From assembly GCF_024346675.1 (NCBI RefSeq), contig NZ_AP024851.1, positions 1,550,001 through 1,614,000 of the forward strand: a stretch of DNA of 64,000 nt, given 5' to 3'. How positions within the stretch are numbered: position 1 is the first letter of the stretch; each line of letters starts with the position of its first letter. The notes under the pieces were generated by a model. It saw only the letters and a program-made list of their open reading frames with translations, did no database searches and was not told the DNA's origin. This document shows, in pieces, positions 26,484 to 35,772 of the stretch. The translations under genes were made by a program, and so were the position numbers. Source of the stretch: Photobacterium sanguinicancri (GTDB taxonomy: Bacteria > Pseudomonadota > Gammaproteobacteria > Enterobacterales > Vibrionaceae).

Positions 26484-28334
26484 CTAGTTAAGTGCAATTT
26501 GCCCTGCTTTTAGGGTAATGGCTTGACCATTAATACTAATATTTGAACCTTGAATACTAATATCCCCTCCGCTAGACATAGTAATAGAGGCTGACCCTGC
26601 TTTTAGGGTGATCTCACTGCCAGCGTCAATCACTATTTGTTTCCCAGCTTTATTGGATTGATTATTTTTCACATCGACAATATGGTCATTATTTACTGTC
26701 AGCTGTTGGTTGTTTTCAACAATAACCATCTGATCATTTTTCACGGATAGTTGGTGATTATTATCAACCTGCTCAATATGGTCATTTTCTACAGTCACAT
26801 AATGATTTTTCTCAGCATGGATCGCTAAGTGTTCATTATCCTTGGTATCATCAAAACGAATCTCGTTAAAATTGCTACCTCTACCTTCAAGTGACCGAGT
26901 TCTAATACCATTAACTGCACCGCTAGTATAAGGTGGCACTTGACTTGCGTTATAGAGTGAGCCACAAATCACAGGTTGCTCTGGGTCTCCATTAACAAAA
27001 TCAACAAGTACTTCTTGCCCAACGCGCGGAGTAAAGAAACTTCCCCAGCCAGCGCCAGCCCAACCTTGAGCAACTCGGATCCAACACGAACTATTTTCGT
27101 GATATTCACCTTCACGATCCCAATGGAACTTCACTTTCACCCGGCCAAGTGGGTCTAAGTAAACTTCTTCACCTTCTTTACCTGAAACAATGGCAGTCTG
27201 TACGCCGTGAATTCTTGGCTTGGTAATAATATTATGCGGACGGTATGCGACAGTTTCGGGAACACAACTAAATTGGTTATGAATAACTTGTTGAGCTTCT
27301 TTCTGCGATCCCATCTGAGAATGAATAGCCACATGAAGATGCAGCTGGCTGATAACATATGTTTTTCCCACTTGGGCGGGGTCTTCATGATCAGAAAAAG
27401 TAAAGGTTTTACCGACCGTGAATGAGCGACAATTACTGGATCCGTTACATGACATCGTGTCACGTTGTAATGCATCTAGAATATTACTGCTACAAAAATC
27501 AACTCTAGGATTAAAACCAGATTCAGCCTGATATTGATATAACTCACTTTCAGGAGGGGTTATCCCTTGAGTACACTGGCTATGAACCCCTGAAGGGGGA
27601 TTACTTGGGCTTTCCAAATTAAAGCCTGAAACGGCACTCGCTCCAATAGCTAACTGTAAACCTGTCGTCCAATGGTGAACATGAGGTTCGTTGTATGAAC
27701 CTGTCATGTGATTCACTGCACCTTCTTCACATTGCGTATAGCTTTCAATCGAATCAGCTAACACTAACTGGTGCGTATCTGGGCTATGCTCAAAAAAGAA
27801 AAATATGCCTTCTTCTTGTAGCAAGCGCAGAATAAAATCTAAATCCGTTTCATGGTATTGCACTTTATAGCCATAGATAGGATACGATTTTACTCTGTCA
27901 TCTCTAAAAGCAATGCTATGCCGGCCAAACACCTCACCGACAATCTCTTCAAGCATTTTATCTTGATAAATTTTATAGTGATTCTTAAAACTCGCTAAAT
28001 AAAAATCAGGACGAACCGTTAAAATATAATCTTGATATAGCTTACCGTCAGCACTATCAGGAACACGACTACCTACGCATTCCAATTGCGAAACAACACC
28101 ACTGAAGTAACGTGTAATAGGTTGCTTATCAACATTATATTCAAACTCAATGGTTACTTTAGATCCTATAAGTGCATTTCTATCAATGATTACGCCATTA
28201 GCAAATGCATTTACTTTTAGTGAAAACAATTCAGAGAAAGCTTCATTATAATCAAAGCTTGTTAATATAAGAGCATCCAGACCCAGCAGCGTCGATATTT
28301 TAATGCTGTTTTTTTCTTGTGATGTTTTCTGCAT
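26484..28334 (-). CDS. vgrG: VgrG, T6SS spike protein (TssI)
   Basis: 616 residues. The N-terminal gp27-like module (residues ~15-380) includes YHETDLDFILRLLQEEGIFFFFEH, cited here by its core DLDFILRLLQEEGI. The gp5-like OB fold follows (DPLGRVKVKFHWDREG and the PRVGQEVLVDFVNGDPEQP signature, ~400-480). The C-terminal beta-helix is made of repeats of the type VENDHIEQVDNNHQLSV and ends with hydrophobic beta-strand sequence at residue 616. There is no extra effector domain, so it is a structural spike that probably carries the downstream Rhs protein. It follows hcp by 50 bases holding a stable hairpin. Confidence 0.96.
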   Translation of the reverse strand: MQKTSQEKNSIKISTLLGLDALILTSFDYNEAFSELFSLKVNAFANGVIIDRNALIGSKVTIEFEYNVDKQPITRYFSGVVSQLECVGSRVPDSADGKLYQDYILTVRPDFYLASFKNHYKIYQDKMLEEIVGEVFGRHSIAFRDDRVKSYPIYGYKVQYHETDLDFILRLLQEEGIFFFFEHSPDTHQLVLADSIESYTQCEEGAVNHMTGSYNEPHVHHWTTGLQLAIGASAVSGFNLESPSNPPSGVHSQCTQGITPPESELYQYQAESGFNPRVDFCSSNILDALQRDTMSCNGSSNCRSFTVGKTFTFSDHEDPAQVGKTYVISQLHLHVAIHSQMGSQKEAQQVIHNQFSCVPETVAYRPHNIITKPRIHGVQTAIVSGKEGEEVYLDPLGRVKVKFHWDREGEYHENSSCWIRVAQGWAGAGWGSFFTPRVGQEVLVDFVNGDPEQPVICGSLYNASQVPPYTSGAVNGIRTRSLEGRGSNFNEIRFDDTKDNEHLAIHAEKNHYVTVENDHIEQVDNNHQLSVKNDQMVIVENNQQLTVNNDHIVDVKNNQSNKAGKQIVIDAGSEITLKAGSASITMSSGGDISIQGSNISINGQAITLKAGQIALN

Positions 28335-28358
28335 TTTACCTATTAACCATATTAACTA

Positions 28359-28378
28359 TGGGGTGGTAAACCACCCCA
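28359..28378. repeat. perfect intercistronic hairpin between hcp and vgrG
   Basis: TGGGGTGGT (28359-28367), AA, ACCACCCCA (28370-28378): a perfect nine-base-pair palindrome six bases after the hcp stop codon. There is no T run on either side. It looks like a transcript-stabilising or partial-termination structure that would leave more hcp than vgrG message. Confidence 0.65.
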
Positions 28379-28384
28379 CAGAAA

Positions 28385-28867
28385 TTACATTGATTGACCT
28401 TTCGTGCCACTATATGCGTAACGTAATGTATCGCCTTTCTTATTCGTATCATCTGATGGCATTACATTCATTTCCATTTGTGTGTAGGAAATAGTAATAG
28501 TTTCAATTGGACGGTCATCTTGTACTGATACAGCATAAGATGAAATCATTGCATCAGTAAGCGTGATATTCATGATGTCTTCCACACCATCTTTACCTTG
28601 CTTAGTCATGTGGAAAACCGCTTGAACACCCATTCCGATAGTCGCTTCTTTAAATAAAGCAGTAGAGGCTGAGTCTTGCAGTTTAGTGATAGTCATATCA
28701 TATAAACGAGCAGCACTGGCTTCACGGTCTTGAGCTGTACCTGTAAATGATGTGATTTCACGACCCACACTCCAGTCTACAGAAAGAAGTGTAATCATCT
28801 CTTTATAAGCTTCGGCTGTAGCTTCACCCTTGATATCACCATATTTCAGGTAAGTATTCGCTTGCAT
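28385..28867 (-). CDS. hcp: Hcp, T6SS tube protein (TssD)
   Basis: 160 residues, the normal size for the family. It begins MQANTYLKYGDIKGEA and contains ITSFTGTAQDREASAAR, ITKLQDSAST and the ETITISYTQMEM strand that precedes the C-terminal extension loop, all typical of Hcp hexamer-forming proteins. A good ribosome site (AGGAGA) precedes the ATG. A 219-base gap upstream, after clpV, makes a separate promoter likely. The protein stacks as hexameric rings into the secreted inner tube. Confidence 0.96.
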   Translation of the reverse strand: MQANTYLKYGDIKGEATAEAYKEMITLLSVDWSVGREITSFTGTAQDREASAARLYDMTITKLQDSASTALFKEATIGMGVQAVFHMTKQGKDGVEDIMNITLTDAMISSYAVSVQDDRPIETITISYTQMEMNVMPSDDTNKKGDTLRYAYSGTKGQSM

Positions 28868-29086
28868 GCAAATCTCCTATTAGCATTCATTTTTTGCATT
28901 TAAATTAATCATTTGCGCATTAAACTTAATGCCACCAGCATTCCTGATAGCATTAACCATAAAGATAGAATTAAATTTCTAGATAATAAAAATCACGAGT
29001 TATAATTACACACACAGCGAGTAGCGCAATTTTCATTTTTATTTTCTTGAAAATGGCTCACAAAACCATATGAGAATAAATGTTGT
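28868..29086 (-). promoter_or_regulatory. gap upstream of hcp, probable hcp promoter region
   Basis: 219 very AT-rich bases between clpV and hcp, the largest gap inside the leftward T6SS gene run. A TGGCAT on the minus strand (complement of 28930-28935) resembles half of a sigma-54 site, but the GC of the -12 element is missing, so I do not call one. No terminator hairpin is evident after clpV. Confidence 0.35.
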
Positions 29087-31663
29087 TTATTTTATATCTA
29101 CGGTGAAATTATCATCTTTAACACTAAGTATGATTTTATCAATAGGACTATTGACTGAAATCCTATTTAATATATTAGTTGATAATATTGGCAATAGTGT
29201 TTTTTGTATATTTTGCTGAATAATACGAGCGCCAGCACTTGGCTCATGTGATAAGTCAATTAAACAGTTGATAATATCATCGCTATATTCAAAGTGCGCA
29301 CCGTAATTTTTTTTAAAACGTGTCACTAATCGGTTTAGCTGTAATTGAGCGATGTCTTTTAATACAGTCTGTGTTAATGGGAAAAAGGGGATAATATTCA
29401 TCCGTCCTAAAAATGCAGGCTTAAATGCTTTTAACAATTCATCTTGCAACGCATCCGTTAACCCTTTTGGACTTGGCATCATGTCAGGATCTTCGCAAAG
29501 CTGCATGATCAAGTCAGTACCTATATTCGAGGTAAGAATAATAATCGTATTTTTGAAGTCGATATCTCGCCCTTCACCATCCTTTATCGTCCCTTTGTCA
29601 AAAACTTGATAGAAAATATCTTGAACGCCTGGATGAGCCTTTTCTATCTCATCCAATAAGACCACGCTATAGGGTTTTCTCCGGACAGCCTCAGTGAGCA
29701 CTCCCCCTTCACCAAACCCAACATAGCCAGGAGGCGAACCAAGTAACAATGAAACCTTATGCTCCTCTTTATACTCTGACATGTTAATTGTCGTAATGTG
29801 TGCTTCACTACCGTAAATTTGCTCAGCTAAAGCTAATGCCGATTCAGTTTTCCCTACACCACTTGGACCTGACAACAAAAAGACACCGTTGGGTTTATTT
29901 TCATCATTTAGGTTGGCACGTGAAATCTTAACGACTTCAGCTAAATGATCTAGTGCATGATCTTGCCCTATAACACGTTGCTTTAAATGTTTTTCAAGTG
30001 ACAATATTTGTTCAATTTCATCCGACTGCATGCGTCCTACAGGAATTCCCGTCCAGTCTGCAACCACTTCTGCAATTAAGTGTTCATCAACCTCAAAGAA
30101 CACCATAGGTTCATTATTGATTGCAAAAGATTGTTTGATCGCCACTAATTCTTCATGAGCTTGTGGCTGTTCATTGCCTTCAAGCAGTTCAGCTACTAAT
30201 AAATGCGCTTGCTCTACCTGCGTTTTTTCAAGTTGCCAGTTGTTGTTGTAGATATGAAGTTCTGTTTCTTTTTCGTCATGCTGTCGTTTCAGTTCAGCGA
30301 TTTGCTCTTGGTGAGGTGAACCCGTTATTTGCTCCTTTTCCAACTGATTAATTTCAACAAGCTTTTGTTCAAGTGCTTTTGTTAATCGCTCAACCTTTGC
30401 AGGAGTTGTTGCTTGGCTCATTGCTACGCGAGCACACGCAGTATCAAGTAACCCCACAGCTTTATCCGGTAGCTGTCGCCCACTAATGTAACGATTCGAT
30501 AATTTAACGGCGGCTTGTAACGCCTGATCGGTAATACTCACTCCATGGTGTTTTTCCATCACGGGAAGTAAACCGCGCAACATAGCAACTGCAAGGTCTT
30601 CACTCGGTTCTTCAACCTTTACCACTTGGAATCGGCGAGCTAACGCCGCATCTTTTTCAAAGTACTTTTTATATTCAGCCCAAGTCGTTGCCGCAATCGT
30701 TCTAAGTTCACCACGAGCGAGTGCAGGCTTTAAGATATTAGCCGCATCACTTTGACCAGCTTGCCCCCCACTCCCTACCATGGCATGTGCTTCATCGATA
30801 AATATTATGATAGGGACTGGCGAAGATTTAACTTCTTGAATAACTGATTTCAGTCTATTTTCAAATTCCCCTTTCATCCCCGCCCCCGCCTGAAGCAACG
30901 CAAGATCAAGAGAACGAATAGCGATCCCTTTTAAGCTATCAGGGACATCGCCAGCTACAACTCGTAAAGCTAGACCTTCGACAACGGCCGTTTTTCCGAC
31001 CCCAGCTTCACCCGTTAATATCGGATTATTTTGACGGCGACGAGACAAAATATCGATCATCTGACGAATTTCATCATCTCGTCCAACAATAGGATCAATC
31101 TCGCCACTTCTAGCTTGCTCTGTGAGATCCATCGTAAATTGCTCTAACGCAGGTAAAGCACTGGATGAGGTTGCTGATGATGCTTCACTCGCTACGCTGT
31201 TATTCAATTCAGGCCAAATATGTAATAGCTTTGCGGGTTCTATTTTTGTAATTTCTTGACTATATAAGCTAACAAAAGAAGACAAGCTTTCATCAGCTGA
31301 CAGTGCATAAAATAAATGGACAATACCAAGACTGTTATCACCAAATTCAATCGTCGCGGCGAGCCATGCCTGTCGAAGTAAAGTAACCGTATGAATCGCT
31401 AAACCAGGAGCATCCTCACAGCCTGTTTGTAGGCGTTCAAGCCTAACCAATAAATCATTCTTGAGCTTTGCATCATCGATTGCAAAGAATTGACTTACTG
31501 CTTTATATTCAGTGGTTTGTGCGTCCAAAATACAACACAGCCAGTGCAACACTTCTACGCTTGAGTGGCTACGAGAATTTGCTAATGCGGCACTAGATTC
31601 CAGTGTCCTTTTTGCGTCAGGTGTGAGTTTTTCCACCAACGACTTCAACGTCATTGTCGACAT
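29087..31663 (-). CDS. clpV: ClpV (TssH), T6SS sheath-recycling AAA+ ATPase
   Basis: 858 residues. An N-terminal Clp repeat domain (~1-160) is followed by the first AAA+ domain with Walker A GEAGVGKT and Walker B FIDEAHAM (~210-290). A coiled-coil middle domain (~410-510) is rich in Q, E and L. The second AAA+ domain has [12 protein letters not shown] and [11 protein letters not shown] (~590-680), and the C-terminal D2-small domain closes the protein. The N-terminal domain lacks ordinary ClpB hallmarks but matches ClpV. It disassembles contracted TssB/TssC sheath in the cytosol. It follows tssG by 19 bases in the operon. Confidence 0.95.
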   Translation of the reverse strand: MSTMTLKSLVEKLTPDAKRTLESSAALANSRSHSSVEVLHWLCCILDAQTTEYKAVSQFFAIDDAKLKNDLLVRLERLQTGCEDAPGLAIHTVTLLRQAWLAATIEFGDNSLGIVHLFYALSADESLSSFVSLYSQEITKIEPAKLLHIWPELNNSVASEASSATSSSALPALEQFTMDLTEQARSGEIDPIVGRDDEIRQMIDILSRRRQNNPILTGEAGVGKTAVVEGLALRVVAGDVPDSLKGIAIRSLDLALLQAGAGMKGEFENRLKSVIQEVKSSPVPIIIFIDEAHAMVGSGGQAGQSDAANILKPALARGELRTIAATTWAEYKKYFEKDAALARRFQVVKVEEPSEDLAVAMLRGLLPVMEKHHGVSITDQALQAAVKLSNRYISGRQLPDKAVGLLDTACARVAMSQATTPAKVERLTKALEQKLVEINQLEKEQITGSPHQEQIAELKRQHDEKETELHIYNNNWQLEKTQVEQAHLLVAELLEGNEQPQAHEELVAIKQSFAINNEPMVFFEVDEHLIAEVVADWTGIPVGRMQSDEIEQILSLEKHLKQRVIGQDHALDHLAEVVKISRANLNDENKPNGVFLLSGPSGVGKTESALALAEQIYGSEAHITTINMSEYKEEHKVSLLLGSPPGYVGFGEGGVLTEAVRRKPYSVVLLDEIEKAHPGVQDIFYQVFDKGTIKDGEGRDIDFKNTIIILTSNIGTDLIMQLCEDPDMMPSPKGLTDALQDELLKAFKPAFLGRMNIIPFFPLTQTVLKDIAQLQLNRLVTRFKKNYGAHFEYSDDIINCLIDLSHEPSAGARIIQQNIQKTLLPILSTNILNRISVNSPIDKIILSVKDDNFTVDIK

Positions 31664-31682
31664 AGATTACCTTTAGCTAATA

Positions 31683-32654
31683 CTAATTAATTGAAATTTT
31701 CACTGGCTTAGTCGCAAGTAAAGACGACATGCCTAGCATCGCGCTCAGACCTAATTGGGTTTCACTTCCCAGAGCGGCCAATGGAAGATCGGCATAATAC
31801 GTTTGTACCTCCCAATCCACCTGCGTGGACTGCGGGACAAAATGCCGGGCAAGATTATTTAGGCGGGTCATTAAAACGCTTTTTTGGATAAGTCGTCGTG
31901 TTAGCTGTGCATCTTGTACGTAAAGCACAATCCTAATTGCGGCATTAACATTCCAAACTTGCTTACCCAATACCGTTGTTCGGCCTAATTGAGCGTGAAG
32001 TCCGTCAGGTTCAGCTCGTGAGCATAATGCTGTTTGTTCATTACCTTGAAGTGGGATCCACCGTCCAACAAATTCATCAACATCAACATCACATTTAAGC
32101 GTGTGAGAAATAATGGCTTTCATAGATGCGACATTTCGCACCGTTTTAGCCAGCAACCCTCCCCAATAAATATCACTATCATCGATAGAACCTGTTAACG
32201 ATTGGAGTGCTTGATGTATATCTGTTGGTTGCCCCCATAGGTGACGTTGATGATGAACTGAATACTGATATTTCTCCCAAGATCGATAATAGAGGGAAAT
32301 AAGTCGGTGATTAAACAAATCAAGAAAATCTCTTAACGCGTAATCCTTACGTTTCATACGCTGCAAAATCAATTCGGTATAATGCTGAGGTAATACCCCT
32401 GCAACCCCCGTTAATCCAAAAGAGCTGACCTCTAATGTTAAACCCTCGCCACTTTTTTCAGGTCGAACAGTCACTTCATTGGCTGCAAAGCCAAGATGCT
32501 GCGATGCAACAAACCGTATTGTTTCATCATCAATAAATGCATCAGAACCTAATTCGAAATGGCCATCAGTACTAATATAGTGTCGATGTAGGGCATATAT
32601 TACTTCGTAAAGTTCTCGTCCTTGAAAGTCTGTTAAATCAATCGCTTTACTCAC
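31683..32654 (-). CDS. tssG: TssG, T6SS baseplate protein
   Basis: 323 residues from a GTG at 32654, which overlaps the tssF stop codon (GTGA) and has GGGAAGG eight bases upstream. A GTG eleven codons further up also fits the frame but would lie deep in tssF. The family stretches SFGLTGVAGVLPQHYTEL (~75-95) and FLDLFNHRLISLYYRSWEKY (~130-150) are clear, as is the C-terminal LGSETQLGLSAMLG. With TssF, TssE and TssK it forms the baseplate wedge in the cytosol under the membrane complex. Part of the tightly packed tagJ-tssE-tssF-tssG-clpV stretch. Confidence 0.93.
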   Translation of the reverse strand: MSKAIDLTDFQGRELYEVIYALHRHYISTDGHFELGSDAFIDDETIRFVASQHLGFAANEVTVRPEKSGEGLTLEVSSFGLTGVAGVLPQHYTELILQRMKRKDYALRDFLDLFNHRLISLYYRSWEKYQYSVHHQRHLWGQPTDIHQALQSLTGSIDDSDIYWGGLLAKTVRNVASMKAIISHTLKCDVDVDEFVGRWIPLQGNEQTALCSRAEPDGLHAQLGRTTVLGKQVWNVNAAIRIVLYVQDAQLTRRLIQKSVLMTRLNNLARHFVPQSTQVDWEVQTYYADLPLAALGSETQLGLSAMLGMSSLLATKPVKISIN

Positions 32655-34480
32655 AGCAGTACCTTCCCACCAGCCGTCGCTGGCCACTCATGAAAAGCTT
32701 GCTCTTGTCCATACAGCCACACCCGAAGGCGAGTGAAACTGTTCACAGCCGCGTATTGCGCAAAAAAATGGGCTAATACATTGCTGAACAAAAATATCAT
32801 GGGTTCTTGTACGTCATTAATTGAAAAAGTGAGGTCGATATCAGACCCATGACAGAATCCTACACGCCCTTCTTGATTCACTCGTGCCGTTGCAGGTGTA
32901 ACCTTCAACCCAACAATGGCATCAATCAGCACTTTTGTTTGGGGGGAGGCTTTAAAATCATATAGCCTTAATGTTTCTTTCAGCGTTGCCAGACTATTTC
33001 CATCAGTAAAGCTATTGAGTGTTAATAACTTCGCTAGCTGCCAGCGGGTGCTATCATGTAACCGAGGGCGAATAGGTTCTGTTGGCGGAAATAAACAACG
33101 TACCTTTTCAAATACGTCACCTTGCTGCGTTAAAAAAACTTTAGGCTGCCCGCCACCAAATGGAAGTCGAGAAGCTAAATTTCGATTACTGCACAGGGTC
33201 TCTATTTTTAAGCTCCACCGATCTTTTTCAGCAGGATCAAAATGTTTGGAATAGCGATCGACTATTGATATGAATGTTTCACGGCCGGGTTCGTCAAACC
33301 CACCCGCCCAATTCACATCTTCTCGACGAATATTCCAGTACAACTCACTGTCAGATAAATAATTGGGATGTTCCCCACCATAAAACGGCATCACTTCAAC
33401 TTCCGTGTTATGCCAGTTGTAAGCAGTGACACGCTCAACGCTGATCACTTCATTTGCTTCAGATTGATTATATGACGGTACAATCGGGTATTCATGACTC
33501 ACGTGATCAAGCGCGATCGGCTCAACCTGTTTTTCAAATAAATTAATAACGGGCACACACCCCAGCAAGACATTTTCTTTTGCTAGCTGCTTCACCATAA
33601 GATCTGATGGCTCATCGAAGTAAATGAATAATTCAGCCTCATCACTATCCCCAAACCAACGAGGTTCGAGATCAACTAAGTCAATGAATAGAAACTTCTC
33701 TGGCAATAAGAAATACTCGACTAACAGCCTATAACCAGAAAAACTTTGCTGACGATATGGAATAACAGATTGCTGCGCCTCAAACCCAGTCGCTTTAATG
33801 TGCTTTGAACTGATGTACTTAACATTCTGAGGGTGATTTTTAGGAACAATTGCAATCCCGACGGCATAACGTAACAAATAGAGATAGAGTTGATAGCTAA
33901 TATGAGAAAGCCCGCCTAAATGGAACCTCAATGAAGAAAAAGCATGATGGCTTAATCGATGATCACCATCTGTTCCTGTTAATTTCAGCTTAAGTACCGA
34001 GCGGGCTGCCCGATTAAAATGCGGTTCAGGGGCGTGAAATGGGGAGTTCTCGAAGCTCACTTGGCTCAAGTCAAACGGCCATAGCTCAGCCGAGTAGCTA
34101 GTTTGAAAATGGCAACGCTTGAAATGATCTGCAACCAGTTCAACTGATTCACCTTTATCAATAGAGAAACCGACACCGATGTTATCTTTTGCTGCCATTT
34201 TAATCACACTCATAGAGGGGATCGTGGCATGATAGTCAGGATAAAGTTGACCAATCAAGGCTTCCGTCAATTGCGGATAGCTGTCATCTAAATTACGTCT
34301 AATTTGCGCCGTTAATAAAGCAAAGCCTTCCATCATTCGTGATGCGTGCGGGTCTTCAATTTGACTATCACTCAATCGTAAACGACCTGCTATTTTTGGA
34401 TGCTTCTCCGCATACTCAGCCCCCATTTTTCGCATGTAGGCCAGTTCACGATTGTAATATTTTAATAAATCATCGCTCAT
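32651..34480 (-). CDS. tssF: TssF, T6SS baseplate protein
   Basis: 609 residues. The N-terminus is diagnostic: LLKYYNRELAYMRKMGAEYA, HPKIAGRL and DPHASRMMEGFALLTAQI (~5-60), with YPQLTEALIGQLYPDYHATIPSM-like sequence after it. The C-terminus (VLAHFFAQYAAVNSFTRL) is also typical. TssF forms the wedge of the phage-like baseplate with two TssF per TssG. The ATG is one base beyond the tssE stop codon. Confidence 0.95.
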   Translation of the reverse strand: MSDDLLKYYNRELAYMRKMGAEYAEKHPKIAGRLRLSDSQIEDPHASRMMEGFALLTAQIRRNLDDSYPQLTEALIGQLYPDYHATIPSMSVIKMAAKDNIGVGFSIDKGESVELVADHFKRCHFQTSYSAELWPFDLSQVSFENSPFHAPEPHFNRAARSVLKLKLTGTDGDHRLSHHAFSSLRFHLGGLSHISYQLYLYLLRYAVGIAIVPKNHPQNVKYISSKHIKATGFEAQQSVIPYRQQSFSGYRLLVEYFLLPEKFLFIDLVDLEPRWFGDSDEAELFIYFDEPSDLMVKQLAKENVLLGCVPVINLFEKQVEPIALDHVSHEYPIVPSYNQSEANEVISVERVTAYNWHNTEVEVMPFYGGEHPNYLSDSELYWNIRREDVNWAGGFDEPGRETFISIVDRYSKHFDPAEKDRWSLKIETLCSNRNLASRLPFGGGQPKVFLTQQGDVFEKVRCLFPPTEPIRPRLHDSTRWQLAKLLTLNSFTDGNSLATLKETLRLYDFKASPQTKVLIDAIVGLKVTPATARVNQEGRVGFCHGSDIDLTFSINDVQEPMIFLFSNVLAHFFAQYAAVNSFTRLRVWLYGQEQAFHEWPATAGGKVLL

Positions 34481-34481
34481 T

Positions 34482-34949
34482 TTAAGACTCCTCTACCTTG
34501 ATCCCTAAACTCACTGGCTCAACTTCAGAATCGAAAATAAGCTCTTCTTGTTCAGTTCCAACACGAAATATGGCTTGAATACGAAGTCGTAACACACGAT
34601 CTTCCGGCGCGCCGTCTTCTAATACAGTGACAAAAACAGCATCAAATCTAGGTTCAAATCGAGTTATCGTTTCTTCTACAATTCGGCACAAGTAGCTACG
34701 CCCGTCACTGCTACTAAATGGCATCGAAGAAAAGTCAGGTAAACCGTAATTCATCACTGAAATATCTAATTCTTCCAGATGTTTCGACCACGTAAGCCAA
34801 GAACGGCGAGAATTGAGCAACCACTCGATATCTCTACGCACACTATCTTTTAGCGCCTGTAAGCTATAGGTAATAGGTTGTTCCGTTGTAATTTCCGGTG
34901 TGTCATCAATGAGATTATCCAATAGCGATGGTTTTAACGGCACATACAT
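34482..34949 (-). CDS. tssE: TssE, gp25-like baseplate protein
   Basis: 155 residues. A DSVRRDIEWLLNSRRSW segment (~51-67) with the conserved R..I..LLN signature of the gp25/GPW family is followed by SVMNYGLPDFS. A further helix (RIVEETITRFEPRF) precedes the C-terminal strands. TssE sits in the baseplate and helps start sheath assembly. Tightly spaced with tagJ upstream (20 bases) and tssF downstream. Confidence 0.93.
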   Translation of the reverse strand: MYVPLKPSLLDNLIDDTPEITTEQPITYSLQALKDSVRRDIEWLLNSRRSWLTWSKHLEELDISVMNYGLPDFSSMPFSSSDGRSYLCRIVEETITRFEPRFDAVFVTVLEDGAPEDRVLRLRIQAIFRVGTEQEELIFDSEVEPVSLGIKVEES

Positions 34950-34969
34950 GATTTAGTATCTCGTCAACG

Positions 34970-35770
34970 TTAAGCCATTTTTTCCATTAACTCACACTGA
35001 GCAAGAAGAAACGCTTCATCGCCAACTAGCCACATCTTTTGACCTTGGCCAATAACAACGGGTGTATTGGGTAATTCCACCCAGTCCGTTTCACGCGCCA
35101 ATTTTTGAGCATCGGTTTTACTGTCAATATAGGTTATAGGAAGAAAAGCATCACCACTTGGCCCATCAATAACTTCGATGCTTACCTTGCGCCAAATATA
35201 TTCAACTAAGGACGTTATTGGCATAAACTGCAGATGAGATACTTCAGAAAATGGAACAAGATAATATTGCCCATCGGTCCCGAACAACTCGATATAACCA
35301 GCCAAACTATCATCAAGATCTCGACAGTCAGGCACGCTAATATTGTTAACGGTAAAAGCAGACTTGCAACGCTCTAACTCTAATTTTTCCGCGTGCTCTT
35401 TTACCCCAGAATCATCTTTTCGGCATCGAGCCACATTTAAAGCGACCAAATTTTCAAAGCTTTTAGTCTCACCTTTCAACAATTGAACAGTGGCATTTCC
35501 TGAAAAGAAATCAGCTCTTGCTTGTGCCGCATGAATAAGTTGACGTAGGTTATTTCCACCGACTAGATACTCAGGATATTGTTTTATCAACAACGAGAGT
35601 TGCTGATCAGCTCGCTCAAGCTGTCCATCAATACAAAGAAGCTCAATGAAATTGCTGCGTAAATCACTATCTGTCGGTTGCGATTTTAGAACATCCATAT
35701 AATCACAGAGAATATCTTTAATACTTTCCTGCTGTAAGCGAATATTTAAGCTTTCCATAACTTTATCCAT
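34970..35770 (-). CDS. tagJ: TagJ (ImpE/HsiE family), T6SS sheath accessory protein
   Basis: 266 residues. The N-terminal half is TPR-like (repeated helices around LRSNFIELLCIDGQLERADQQL). The C-terminal half carries the ImpE-type beta domain (DDSLAGYIELFG, YYLVPFSEV, FLPITY, WVGDEAF-like ending). In Pseudomonas H1-T6SS, TagJ binds the TssB N-terminus and is thought to help ClpV-driven sheath recycling. It lies two bases after the second tssC-like gene, which makes a link between TagJ and that paralogue plausible. Confidence 0.85.
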   Translation of the reverse strand: MDKVMESLNIRLQQESIKDILCDYMDVLKSQPTDSDLRSNFIELLCIDGQLERADQQLSLLIKQYPEYLVGGNNLRQLIHAAQARADFFSGNATVQLLKGETKSFENLVALNVARCRKDDSGVKEHAEKLELERCKSAFTVNNISVPDCRDLDDSLAGYIELFGTDGQYYLVPFSEVSHLQFMPITSLVEYIWRKVSIEVIDGPSGDAFLPITYIDSKTDAQKLARETDWVELPNTPVVIGQGQKMWLVGDEAFLLAQCELMEKMA

Positions 35771-35772
35771 TT

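Noticed and set aside
28930-28945. Possible sigma-54 promoter upstream of hcp (minus strand TGGCAT, then TTAAT)
   Set aside because: The -24-like half is fair, but the essential GC of the -12 element is missing, and no VasH-type activator is encoded in the window.
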